Below, in pieces: positions 15,335-23,325 of a stretch of DNA of 34,743 bases. The stretch covers positions 1-34,743 of the forward strand of contig CAZAFU010000015.1 of NCBI GenBank assembly GCA_964484475.1. The letters run 5' to 3'. The position numbers and the translations under genes are program-made. Within the stretch, counting starts at the first letter, position 1; each line of letters starts with the position of its first letter. Origin of the DNA: Parvularcula sp964484475 (lineage in GTDB: Bacteria > Pseudomonadota > Alphaproteobacteria > Caulobacterales > Parvularculaceae). Under the pieces are notes generated by a model. It made no database searches. It had not been told where the DNA came from and saw only the letters and a list, made by a program, of their open reading frames with translations.

Positions 15335-16090
15335 TCATGCCGGGCCGGGATGAGGGTTTGTTCGCATGCGCGACCTGGCAAAGGCGGTGAGGCCGGGAAA
15401 GCTCGTCGCCACCGCTCCGATCCCGATGAGGAAGCCTGGGTCCGAGGTGTTGGCCATGGCCACGCCGAAGAGGCCCCAGACGATGGGTATGGCGTAGGCC
15501 CATGACCTCAGAACGAAGGTCAGGCCCCACGCCAGCGGCAGCCATCCGAAGAGGATCGGCAGGACGGCCTGGGTATCGTCACGCGCGAAATCGGACCATC
15601 CGATGAACTGGAGCGCCAGGGAAAAACCCGCCGGCGACGCCACGGTCACCCATCCTGCGAGAAAGGAGAGCGAAGCGAGCCCGGTACGGCCGAAGAGGTC
15701 CGGCCTGTGGACATCCTTCGTGAAGAAGGCGGCCAGTAGGGCCAGCGCAAGAAGCACTTCGAGGAAGATGAAACTGAAGACACCCGGCCCGTAGGTCGGC
15801 TGGTGCCAGACCCAGAAGGTGGCCACGAGGAAGGCGCCTGCCGCGAACCATCCGACTTTGGCCATACCAGGGCTGTTCCCGGCGCGGGCGTGGTCCAGCG
15901 CGAAGACCAGGTTGCCAAGGTAGATCACCCACCAGATCGCGAAAGCCCAGCCGATCGGCACGAGGGCGGTCCGGTAGGGCGCCACCGCATCGCCCACGTC
16001 GTTCTCGATCCCCACGAGATCGGGGAACAGGCCGGCAATCGCCTGGGTCGACGCGAGAACGAGGACGAGGATGATCCGGATGGTCGTCAT
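15335..16090 (-). CDS. Multi-pass membrane protein, TspO/MBR-related
   Basis: The 251-residue protein has about eight hydrophobic segments, starting with MTTIRIILVLVLASTQAIAGLF and including LVPIGWAFAIWWVIYLGNLVFAL, which resembles the second helix of tryptophan-rich TspO-like proteins (P.GWAFAIWW.IY). Tryptophans are frequent. Classical TspO has five helices and about 160 residues, so this is a longer relative and not a clear TspO. The ATG at 16088-16090 begins a good first helix; an upstream frame to 16144 lacks support. It precedes miaB on the same strand by 31 bases. No function can be assigned. Confidence 0.75.
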   Translation of the reverse strand: MTTIRIILVLVLASTQAIAGLFPDLVGIENDVGDAVAPYRTALVPIGWAFAIWWVIYLGNLVFALDHARAGNSPGMAKVGWFAAGAFLVATFWVWHQPTYGPGVFSFIFLEVLLALALLAAFFTKDVHRPDLFGRTGLASLSFLAGWVTVASPAGFSLALQFIGWSDFARDDTQAVLPILFGWLPLAWGLTFVLRSWAYAIPIVWGLFGVAMANTSDPGFLIGIGAVATSFPGLTAFARSRMRTNPHPGPA

Positions 16091-16205
16091 CTCTACCGAT
16101 CTAGCAGGAATGGGGCAAAGGCCAGCAATCGGCCGCACAGCCACCGCTGGCTCCCGGCGGGAGTTCCGGCTACGCCATCGGTCCGTTCCGAAGAAAGACT
16201 GACGC

Positions 16206-17729
16206 GTGCAGGATCAGGACAGCCCCCCGCCTCCCAGCGAAAAGCCGGACGACGAGCCCGCCACCGAAGGGGCGCCGGACGAGGACCTGACTGCCGAGGA
16301 ATCGAGGATCGGCGAAGCGGCCGACGCGGTCGAGGGGGTGGCAGAGGACGTGATGGAAGAGGGATCGGCGATCGCTGATCTTCTCGATATCGAAACACTG
16401 CGCGAACGCTCTGGCGACTTCGTGGTCTTCATGCAGGAAGAGATCCTGACCTTCCAGTCGCTGGTGCAGATCGCCCTGGTCTTCGGCGCGATCGTCCCCG
16501 CGATCCTCTTCGGGCCCCGTCTCAAGGCCGTCATTCGCAAACATCTGCGCAAGAGGCTCCCGGAAGGCTTCTTCCAGCGGGTGGCCGATGCGGCAGCGAC
16601 CCTTGCCACGCCCATCGCCGCCTTCCTCGCCCTGACCATCATCGCCGTGGTCCTCGAGGACGGCATGGGGATGCCCGACCAGTTCGTCGACGCGTCGCAG
16701 AGCCTCCTGCTTGCCTGGATCGTGGTGCGGATGGTCACCCTTGCGATCCGCTCGCCGTTCTGGTCGCGGGTGGCATTCTACATCGCCTGGCCGATCGCGG
16801 CGCTCGATGCCTTCGGCGTGCTGGACGATGTCTTCGAATGGATGCGCAGCGTCAGTCTCGTGATCTCGCCCGAGACCTCCGAGCGCGCCGCGGTGGCGCT
16901 GACCCTGTTCGATGTCCTGCGTGCCGCGGTGATCTTCGCGATCTTCCTGCAGCTTGCCAATCTCCTCGCCTCGCTGGTGGTCAGCCAGGTGCAGCAGACC
17001 GACGAGATCAATCCGTCGCTGAAGGCGCTGATCGCCAAGATCATCAACTTCATCACCCCGGTGGTGGCGCTGGTCCTCGCCCTGCAGCTGATCGGTTTCA
17101 ACCTGGCGAGCCTTGCGATCTTCTCCGGTGCCGTCGGCCTCGGCATCGGTCTTGGCCTGCAGAAGATCATCGGGAATTTCCTCGCCGGCTTCACGCTCCT
17201 TGCGGACAAGTCGATCAAGCCGGGCGACACGGTCCAGATCGGCGACACCTTCGGTTGGATCACCGAGATGAAGTCACGCTATGTCTCGATCCGCACCCGT
17301 GACGGCACCGAGCACCTGATCCCCAACGCCCAGTTCATCGAGGAAGGGGTCATCAACTGGTCCCACCAGGACCGCAACGTCCGCTGCCACGCGCCTTTCG
17401 GCGTCGCCTACGCCACCAAGGACCTGCGCCTCGTCCAGAAGATCGCCGTCGAGGCCGCCCTCGCCACCCCGCGTGTGCAGGAAACGCCGAAACCGGTCTG
17501 CAACCTCATGGGTTTCGGCGACAGCTCGGTGGATTTCGATCTCAGGTTCTGGATCATCGACCCGCCCAACGGCATCGCCAATGTCCGCTCGGAGATCTAC
17601 TTCAAGATCTGGGACAGGCTCGCTGCCGAAGGGATCGAGATACCGTTCCCGCAGCGCGACCTTCATATCCGTTCCTCGGACGTCGAGCTCGCCTCGCACA
17701 GGCAGGACTTCCGCGAAGCTGCGGAATAG
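16206..17729 (+). CDS. MscS-family mechanosensitive ion channel
   Basis: The 507-residue inner-membrane channel is likely to release solutes under hypo-osmotic stress. Residues 1-60 are acidic and Pro-rich, and probably cytoplasmic or disordered. About six to seven hydrophobic segments follow from residue 86. The last one has the pore-lining, Gly/Ala-rich pattern of MscS (IFSGAVGLGIGLGLQKIIGNFLAG), then the beta domain LLADKSIKPGDTVQIGDTFGWI with SRYVSIRTRDGTEHLIPNA and a C-terminal alpha/beta domain. It is longer than E. coli MscS (286 residues) because of extra N-terminal helices. The start is GTG with a weak ribosome site. Its 3' end lies 5 bases from the convergent ToxR-like gene. Confidence 0.9.
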   Translation: MQDQDSPPPPSEKPDDEPATEGAPDEDLTAEESRIGEAADAVEGVAEDVMEEGSAIADLLDIETLRERSGDFVVFMQEEILTFQSLVQIALVFGAIVPAILFGPRLKAVIRKHLRKRLPEGFFQRVADAAATLATPIAAFLALTIIAVVLEDGMGMPDQFVDASQSLLLAWIVVRMVTLAIRSPFWSRVAFYIAWPIAALDAFGVLDDVFEWMRSVSLVISPETSERAAVALTLFDVLRAAVIFAIFLQLANLLASLVVSQVQQTDEINPSLKALIAKIINFITPVVALVLALQLIGFNLASLAIFSGAVGLGIGLGLQKIIGNFLAGFTLLADKSIKPGDTVQIGDTFGWITEMKSRYVSIRTRDGTEHLIPNAQFIEEGVINWSHQDRNVRCHAPFGVAYATKDLRLVQKIAVEAALATPRVQETPKPVCNLMGFGDSSVDFDLRFWIIDPPNGIANVRSEIYFKIWDRLAAEGIEIPFPQRDLHIRSSDVELASHRQDFREAAE

Positions 17730-17734
17730 CGGGC

Positions 17735-18454
17735 TCAGCCTCGCGAACAGGCCCGTTCCACCTCGGGGGACGCCATGAAGTCCCGCAGCGACCGGGGTAT
17801 GGGCGTCGTTGCCTGCGAGGGGTCCTTCGCGAGGGCGCACAGCATGGCGAGAGCTTCTCGCGAGCCTTCGAGCTGTTCGAGGTCGGGCACGCTGCCGACG
17901 AACAGGGCCTTGCCTTCCACCGTGGCGAGGACCGGCGGCAGGAACCTGCGTCCCGGGCCCGATATCCTGACGGCCCCGGTCTCCGGGTCGACGATCACGG
18001 CAGCGATGTCCCGGGGTTCTCCGGCGGTCCCGTCCCTGTCGATGGTGCGGCTCACGAACGCCGCCGTCGCCATCAGGGCGAGGGCCGCGGCGACCCCTGC
18101 GAAGACTTTCTTTCCGGGAGCGAAACGGTGCGAGCCCCCAAGGTCCTCGGGCGGGACGATGAAGGCGTAGCCCCGGCCCCTGACCGTGCGGATGAACCGG
18201 GGCTCGTCGCTGCTGTCGCCGAGCGCCCGCCTGACCATCGCCACCCGCTGGGCGATCGTATGGTCGGTGACATGGGAGCGTTTCCAGACCCGCTCGGCGA
18301 GGTCCTGGTTCGAGAGCGGCTCCGGTGCCGCCTCGGCAAGTGCCGCGAGAAGATCGAAGCTGAGATCGGAGAGTTCCAGCGCTTCACCGGTCCTGGTGGC
18401 CCGGCGTGCAGAGGTATCGAGAACGATGTCGCCGATCCTGATGGTCTCGCCCAT
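17735..18454 (-). CDS. ToxR/CadC-like membrane-bound winged-helix regulator
   Basis: The N-terminal about 100 residues form an OmpR/PhoB-type winged helix: LELSDLSFDLLAALAEAAP, LSNQDLAERVWKRSHVTDHTIAQRVAMVRRALGD and the wing FIRTVRGRGYAFIVP. There is no receiver domain. A single membrane segment follows at about 116-135 (KKVFAGVAAALALMATAAFV), then a periplasmic domain of about 100 residues ending with AMLCALAKDPSQATTPIPRS. This one-component layout is that of ToxR and CadC: the periplasmic part senses and the cytoplasmic part binds DNA. It is divergent from a serine hydrolase with an inverted repeat between them, so that gene is the likely target. The signal is unknown. Confidence 0.86.
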   Translation of the reverse strand: MGETIRIGDIVLDTSARRATRTGEALELSDLSFDLLAALAEAAPEPLSNQDLAERVWKRSHVTDHTIAQRVAMVRRALGDSSDEPRFIRTVRGRGYAFIVPPEDLGGSHRFAPGKKVFAGVAAALALMATAAFVSRTIDRDGTAGEPRDIAAVIVDPETGAVRISGPGRRFLPPVLATVEGKALFVGSVPDLEQLEGSREALAMLCALAKDPSQATTPIPRSLRDFMASPEVERACSRG

Positions 18455-18476
18455 GGGCTTGGGATCCCCGTTTCAT

Positions 18477-18521
18477 GCCGCTTTCAGGCTTCTTGATCCG
18501 CTTTGAAGTGATCAAGGCGGC
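18477..18521. promoter_or_regulatory. Operator-like inverted and direct repeats between the ToxR-like regulator and the serine hydrolase
   Basis: CTTGATC (18492-18498) and GATCAAG (18510-18516) are perfect inverted arms with an 11-base spacer, flanked by GCCGC (18477-18481) and GCGGC (18517-18521). CCGCTTT also occurs twice, 20 bases apart (18478 and 18498), the kind of helical spacing used by OmpR/PhoB winged helices. It lies in the 133-base divergent intergenic region. Confidence 0.5.
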
Positions 18522-18587
18522 TCTCGAAACTACGCAGGAGGCCGCGCCGGAAGCAACCAGCCCGGCTCAAGCCAGCATTGCGAGCAT

Positions 18588-19685
18588 ATGATGAGAAAAC
18601 TGGTCCTTTGCCTCCTGACCGCCGCCTGCGCGGCCACTGGCCCCGACCCCGAAGCCCAAGAGATCGCCCGGAAGAAAGCCCTCCTCGAGGAGATGGTGCC
18701 CCGGTGGCTTGCGCAGCACGACGTGCCGAGTGCCGCCGTGGCCTATATCGCGGGGGGCGAGATCGCCTTTACCGAGGTCTGGGGCGAGCAGTCCCCCGGG
18801 GTCCCGGCAACCTCCGAGACCCTCTACAACGTCGCCTCCCTGAGCAAACCGGTCGTGGCGGAGACCGTCCTGCGGCTCGCGGATGAGGGCCGGATCGATC
18901 TCGACGAGCCCCTGGCGACCTACTGGGTCGATCCTGACGTGAGGAATGATCCGCGGTCGGGTCTCCTGACGGCCCGGATCGTCCTGCGGCACGAGAGCGG
19001 CCTTCCGAACTGGCGCTACGAGACCGATGGCGTGCTGCGCTTCATTGCCGAGCCCGCCCAGGGGCATGGCTACTCCGGCGAGGGCTTCGAGTGGATGGCC
19101 AAGGCGATCGCCACCAAGCTCGACACCCCGTTCGAGGACCTTGCCCGTCAATACGTGCTTGGACCCGTCGGCATGGAAAGCACGGCCTTTTCCCGCAAGC
19201 CCTGGTTCGAGGGCCGTCTCGCCGAGCCCTACATGAAGGGCGAGGACCTTCCGAATGCCGTCCAGGACACCTTCCTCGCCTCCGATGACATGCGCACGAC
19301 GCCGCACGACTATGCGTCGTTCCTGATCGACGTGATGGCGGGTGGAGGCGTCTCGCGGGATCTTTCCGGTCAGCGGACCAGGATATCGAGGCACTGGTCA
19401 TGGCTCGGGCCCTGCGCCGACGAAGCCACCAGCGCCCCGCCCTGCCCCTCGCGGATGGGCTGGACCACAGGGTGGCTCGTGTTCGATTACGGCTCCGAAA
19501 CGGTCGTCTTTCACAGCGGCGGTGACTACGGTGAGAAGACCATTGCCTTCTTCAGTCCCGAAAGGCGCGAGGGTGTCGTCGTCTTCACCAACGGCGCGGA
19601 GGGGCACCACCTCCTGCACAAGATCCCCGCCGTCCTTTACGGTGAAGGGGGGATCACCGCGTTGATGGACCCGGATTTCAAGTAG
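18588..19685 (+). CDS. Beta-lactamase-fold serine hydrolase (class C/PBP4-like)
   Basis: The 365-residue member of the beta-lactamase (PF00144) superfamily has the active-site SxxK as SLSK (Ser84-Lys87), a tyrosine motif GYSGEGFEWM where the family has YxN (the usual Asn is replaced, so Tyr is kept but the motif is altered), and HSGG (FHSGGDYG) as the third box. Secretion is likely: MMRKLVLCLLTAACA is a signal sequence, possibly with a lipoprotein cysteine at residue 14. It may be an esterase, a D-aminopeptidase or a peptidoglycan enzyme, and resistance function cannot be claimed. ATG codons at 18588 and 18591 are both possible, with no strong ribosome site. It is divergent from the ToxR-like regulator and convergent with the response regulator gene. 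Confidence 0.86.
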   Translation: MMRKLVLCLLTAACAATGPDPEAQEIARKKALLEEMVPRWLAQHDVPSAAVAYIAGGEIAFTEVWGEQSPGVPATSETLYNVASLSKPVVAETVLRLADEGRIDLDEPLATYWVDPDVRNDPRSGLLTARIVLRHESGLPNWRYETDGVLRFIAEPAQGHGYSGEGFEWMAKAIATKLDTPFEDLARQYVLGPVGMESTAFSRKPWFEGRLAEPYMKGEDLPNAVQDTFLASDDMRTTPHDYASFLIDVMAGGGVSRDLSGQRTRISRHWSWLGPCADEATSAPPCPSRMGWTTGWLVFDYGSETVVFHSGGDYGEKTIAFFSPERREGVVVFTNGAEGHHLLHKIPAVLYGEGGITALMDPDFK

Positions 19686-19722
19686 CGCGGCCCTTCACGT
19701 CCTGTTGGACCGCTGCCTCGCT

Positions 19723-20424
19723 TCAGCGCGGCTCCTCCAGGGCGAGGCGGTAGCCGCCGCTCTCGGTCAGGAGGAGGGCGTTTTCCCCCGGCTTCGGCTC
19801 GATCTTCTGGCGAAGGCGGTAGACGTGGGTTTCCAGGGTGTGGGTGGTCACCCCCGAATTGTAGCCCCAGACCTCGTTGAGAAGAACGTCCCGGCTCACC
19901 GGCTGCCCACCGGCGCGGTAGAGATATTTCAGGATCGAGCTTTCCTTCTCGGTCAGCTTGATCCGCCGGTCGCGTTCATCGACCAGCATCTTCACCGCGG
20001 GCTTGAATTCATAGGGGCCGATCTTGAAGACCGCGTCTTCGGACTGCTCGTGGCTGCGCAGGTGGGCGCGCAACCGGGCGAGGAGCACAGCGAACTTGAA
20101 AGGCTTGGTGACGTAGTCGTTGGCGCCTGAATCGAGCCCGCTGATCACGTCGTCATCGGTGTCCGAGCCGGTCAGCATGATGATCGGCGACTTGAACCCG
20201 CCTTCACGCAGCTTCGCGCAGGCGTCGAGACCGTCCATGTCGGGCAGCCCGCGATCGAGCAGGACGAGGTCGATATGCTGCTCCTCGGTCAGTCGGTCGA
20301 TCGCTTCCGCGCCCGTCTTGGCGTGGCTGAGCTGGAACTCGCTGTGTTGAGCGAATTGCTCTTTCAAGGCTTCCGCGAGGAGTTCGTCATCCTCGACCAG
20401 AAGGACTTTTGCCGCGCGTGCCAT
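19723..20424 (-). CDS. OmpR/PhoB-family response regulator
   Basis: The 233-residue protein has a receiver domain with the acidic pocket (Glu11, Asp12), phosphoacceptor Asp57 in LVLLDRGLPDMDG, Thr85 in IIMLTGSD and Lys107 in DYVTKPFK. A winged-helix DNA-binding domain follows (LTEKESSILKYLYRAG, VLLNEVWGYNSGVTTHTLETHVYRLRQKIEP). All phosphorelay residues are present. The ATG at 20422-20424 has a strong GGAGG site 4 bases upstream. No histidine kinase is encoded nearby, so its partner lies elsewhere. The 193-base gap upstream holds no other recognisable element. Confidence 0.93.
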   Translation of the reverse strand: MARAAKVLLVEDDELLAEALKEQFAQHSEFQLSHAKTGAEAIDRLTEEQHIDLVLLDRGLPDMDGLDACAKLREGGFKSPIIMLTGSDTDDDVISGLDSGANDYVTKPFKFAVLLARLRAHLRSHEQSEDAVFKIGPYEFKPAVKMLVDERDRRIKLTEKESSILKYLYRAGGQPVSRDVLLNEVWGYNSGVTTHTLETHVYRLRQKIEPKPGENALLLTESGGYRLALEEPR

Positions 20425-20617
20425 GAATCCTCCAGAATGTCCTTCCGGTATCGACCCTTCAGCCGCCCCCGGAACTCACAGGTTATTGAACGGGCTAACT
20501 CTCGCTGCGGGCACAAGTTCCCTGAATTCGGTGCAGTCATCACGACTTTTTTGCAGAGTGGCCAGGCATCCCCGTCGCCCGCCGGCCCTTTGTCCATGCG
20601 GCGCTCCGGCCCGGACT

Positions 20618-21295
20618 TCAAGTCCTCTCGCGCATCCCGAAGATCCCGCTCCCGACCCGGACCTCCGTGGAGCCGAGGCTCACCGCCGCTTCGTAGTCGG
20701 CGGACATGCCCATGGAGAGTCGGGGAAGCCCTGACTGGTCGGCGAGTTTGCGCAGCAGCGCGAAATGGGGCGCGGGGTGCTCGTCGATGGGGGGGATCGC
20801 CATGAGGCCCACGACATCGAGGCCGTGCTCCGCCCTGCACCGATCGACGAATTCCGAGGTGTCCTGCGGCAGCACGCCTGCCTTCTGGTCCTCCTCGCCG
20901 GTGTTGACCTGCACGAAGACGGGCAGCCTGCGGCCCTGCTCGGCCATCTCGCGGGCGAGGACCCTTGCAATCTTGTCGCGATCCACGCTCTCGATGACGT
21001 CGAAGGTCGCCACCGCATCCTTCGCCTTGTTGGACTGGAGCGGGCCGATGAGGCGCAGGTCGATCCCATCGAACCTCTCCCTTAGGGCCGGCCATTTCGA
21101 GGCCGCTTCCTGGACCCGGTTCTCGCCGAAGGTACGGTGACCAAGCTCCAGGAGAGGGAGGATGGTTTCGGTATCGAACGTTTTCGAAACCGCCGTCAGG
21201 GTGATCGCCTCGGGGTCCCGTCCCGCCTCCCGCGCGGCTCGGGCGATGTTCTCCCGGACGGATTGGTGGTTGCGAAGAATGTCGTCCTTGCTCAT
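20618..21295 (-). CDS. yggS: YggS/PROSC-family PLP-binding protein
   Basis: YggS-type proteins bind pyridoxal 5'-phosphate and maintain B6 and amino-acid balance, with no known enzymatic activity. The 225-residue protein has the PLP lysine in LTAVSKTF (about residue 38), TFGENRVQEAASKW, LRLIGPLQSNKAK, VFVQVNTGEEDQKAGV and GLMAIPP, ending in RLSMGMSADYEAAVSLGSTEVRVGSGIFG. Length is normal. The ATG at 21293-21295 starts the conserved region (MSKDDILRNHQSVRENI). A frame extending to 21736 is antisense to the ThiE-like gene and is not coding. It is divergent from the ThiE-like gene with about 9 bases between start codons. Confidence 0.93.
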   Translation of the reverse strand: MSKDDILRNHQSVRENIARAAREAGRDPEAITLTAVSKTFDTETILPLLELGHRTFGENRVQEAASKWPALRERFDGIDLRLIGPLQSNKAKDAVATFDVIESVDRDKIARVLAREMAEQGRRLPVFVQVNTGEEDQKAGVLPQDTSEFVDRCRAEHGLDVVGLMAIPPIDEHPAPHFALLRKLADQSGLPRLSMGMSADYEAAVSLGSTEVRVGSGIFGMRERT

Positions 21296-21304
21296 GCATC
21301 GTGC

Positions 21305-21904
21305 GTGGCAGAGTTCGAGCGCCGTGTCATTGCACTGAGTGAAGCGGCCTGGCGCCTCAGGGAAAGCGCGCCGGAGCCGTGCCCGTTGCCTTTCGCCCTC
21401 GCCCTCTTCTCCGATCCCGATCGCCTCCCGCCCATCGACGAGCTTGCAGGGAGGCTGCCCCCGGACATCCCACCAGTTGCCGTGATCTTCCGCCACGATG
21501 CCCTTGCCCCTGAAGGCAGGAGCCTCCTCGCCCGGAGGACCCGCGACAGGGTGCATGAGCGCGGGCACCTCTTCCTCATGGCGAGGGGAGACATGGAGGG
21601 CGCCGACGGAGCCCATGCTGCGGGGCCCGGGGAGGGGATAAGGACAGCCCCCTGTCACGGCATCGACGAGCTGGCCGAGGCGAATGGCTGGGCGGATGCG
21701 GCCTTTCTCTCGCCGCTCTTTGCCACCCGGAGCCATCCCGGCAAGCCGCCGCTGACACGCCGGGAAGCGACCGCCATGGCGCAGGCTTCGCGAACGCCGC
21801 TCTTCGGTCTCGGCGGGATGAACGAAGTGACCTCGCGCCTGCTGGAGGGCGCACCATTTTATGGTTTCGGAGCCATCGAAGCCTTCGTTGCGGAGCCGGA
21901 ATGA
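21305..21904 (+). CDS. Thiamine-phosphate synthase-like (ThiE/TenI) protein
   Basis: The 199-residue TIM-barrel-like protein resembles ThiE/TenI at its C-terminal half: AAFLSPLFATRSHPGKPPL near residue 138 (where ThiE has GPIF.T.TK) and PLFGLGGMNEVTSRLLEGA near 167. The N-terminal half lacks clear ThiE landmarks such as the NDR motif; LFLMARGD is at that place. It may bind a related phosphate ligand but not make thiamine phosphate. The start is uncertain: GTG at 21305 is chosen as the first codon clear of the divergent yggS start, without a good ribosome site. Confidence 0.62.
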   Translation: MAEFERRVIALSEAAWRLRESAPEPCPLPFALALFSDPDRLPPIDELAGRLPPDIPPVAVIFRHDALAPEGRSLLARRTRDRVHERGHLFLMARGDMEGADGAHAAGPGEGIRTAPCHGIDELAEANGWADAAFLSPLFATRSHPGKPPLTRREATAMAQASRTPLFGLGGMNEVTSRLLEGAPFYGFGAIEAFVAEPE

Positions 21905-21922
21905 CGATGGACCCGGAACGGC

Positions 21923-23146
21923 CTAGAAGCGGATGGAGCTTTCGATCATGACCGCCGCGGCGTCGCTCTTGCCGCCGAAAGCATCGGGCCGTTCGCTGTC
22001 GACATACTGGGCTGCCGCACCAAGAGTGATGCCCCGCCCCAGCACGTAGGCCACGCCGGCCTGGGCTGTCTGGGTCCGCCGATCGAGGGCGAAGGGGACC
22101 GTCACGTCCACCGGTGGCCCCACCAGAAGGCTCGCATCGCGCTCGGCATCGGCCTGCCCGTAGCCGAGCATCATCCGCCAGTCTCCGGCGGAGTAGGTGA
22201 TGCCGGCATCGAAGGCCAGATAGTCGCTCTCGCCGAGGACATTCTCATCGAGCCCGGCATTGGTGCTCTTCACCGAACCGCCGATGGTCAGGTCGCCATA
22301 GGCAAGGTTCAGCCCGAGCGCGAGGGCCTGGTAGCTCTCGATGAAATCGCTCTCGGTGAAGGAGGGCTGCTCCTCTTCCGCCCTGACGAAGCTGGCCCCG
22401 ACTCCGAGGAGGAGACGGTCGCCGCCGAGGGAAACACCGTTCTGGTAGTAGAAGGCGGCCTCCGAAACATCGCGCCAGCGCTGGTCGCTCGGCACGACCT
22501 GACCGTCCTGGTTCATGGCATAGCCACCCAGGGGCTCGCAGCCATCATCGCCGCAGATGTCCATTTCAGGCGCGTAGGAGACCCCGAGCTGGAGATTGCC
22601 GATGGCCCCGCCGAGAAAGCCCGGAGGGGGCATGTAGGTCAGCTTGGCCGTGTTGCCGGAGAAATCGTTGACCGTATGAACATCGTTGAGACCGGTGGGA
22701 TCCGCCCGCCAGTCATTGACGCCAAGGGCGCGGAAGATGGTCGGCGAGGTCACGGCGAGCCTGGCCGCCGCGCCTTCCTGCGCCCCCACGGAGACGGTGC
22801 CGAAGCCGCCCCTCGCAAAGACATAGGCGTGATCGAGATAGGCGTCGCTGTCGGATGGGCCGAGCCCCCTCGCGCCGCCACCGGTCAGGGACGTGTAGCG
22901 ACCGCCGAGCGAGCGGCGTTCGGGCTGGTCACCGTCGAACCGCACGCCCGCTGCCGCGCCGACTTCCACGCCGCCGAGCTCGGTCTGGGTCTCGGCCTCG
23001 ACCTTGCCATCGAAATCCGCGACCGCTTCGCCATCGGACACACCGGTCGTCACCACCGCATCGCCACGCACGACGATCGGCTCGTCCTGCGCCCATGCCT
23101 GGGACGCAGCGAGCAACGCTGCCGAGGTCATCAATGTGCGAAGCAC
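21923..23146 (-). CDS. Outer-membrane porin (Gram-negative porin family)
   Basis: The 407-residue protein has a signal peptide (LMTSAALLAASQAWA, cut before QDEP) and alternating amphipathic strands throughout (for example GTVSVGAQEGAAARL, AYGDLTIGGSVKSTN, WRMMLGYGQADAERD). It ends in Phe (MIESSIRF), the sorting signal of outer-membrane beta-barrels. The pair GGFGTVSVGAQ and NSGNT-like DFSGNTAKLTYMPP are typical of alphaproteobacterial porins. A GC-type pair of cysteines (ICGDDGCEPLGG) probably forms a loop disulfide. The GTG at 23144-23146 is used; an ATG at 23131 would shorten the signal peptide to about 15 residues. It should pass small hydrophilic solutes. Confidence 0.9.
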   Translation of the reverse strand: MLRTLMTSAALLAASQAWAQDEPIVVRGDAVVTTGVSDGEAVADFDGKVEAETQTELGGVEVGAAAGVRFDGDQPERRSLGGRYTSLTGGGARGLGPSDSDAYLDHAYVFARGGFGTVSVGAQEGAAARLAVTSPTIFRALGVNDWRADPTGLNDVHTVNDFSGNTAKLTYMPPPGFLGGAIGNLQLGVSYAPEMDICGDDGCEPLGGYAMNQDGQVVPSDQRWRDVSEAAFYYQNGVSLGGDRLLLGVGASFVRAEEEQPSFTESDFIESYQALALGLNLAYGDLTIGGSVKSTNAGLDENVLGESDYLAFDAGITYSAGDWRMMLGYGQADAERDASLLVGPPVDVTVPFALDRRTQTAQAGVAYVLGRGITLGAAAQYVDSERPDAFGGKSDAAAVMIESSIRF

Positions 23147-23175
23147 GAAACGGGGACTCCACTAGGAACTCCCGA

Positions 23176-23205
23176 TCTATGTTGCGCGGGAGGCCAGAAA
23201 ATCAA
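23176..23205 (-). promoter_or_regulatory. Candidate porin promoter
   Basis: On the minus strand TTGATT (23200-23205) and CATAGA (23176-23181) are 18 bases apart in an AT-richer part of the gap between the porin and the divergent lipoprotein gene. The match is partial. Confidence 0.3.
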
Positions 23206-23325
23206 AGTCCTGAATCGCGATAAACCCATAAGATCAGCGGATTTGTCAGCGACTGCTGCATCCATGCAACCATTCGGAGTGGAGAAGGGTTTGAAACCCG
23301 GTTCCGGCGCTGCTAGCTGGCGGAG

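Noticed and set aside
18588..19685. Antibiotic-resistance beta-lactamase
   Set aside because: Only the fold motifs are shared and the second box is altered. Nothing supports a resistance role.
20425..20617. Small gene or RNA in the longest gap
   Set aside because: No credible start with a ribosome site, no terminator-type hairpin and no RNA signature; only the GGAGG site of the response regulator is evident.
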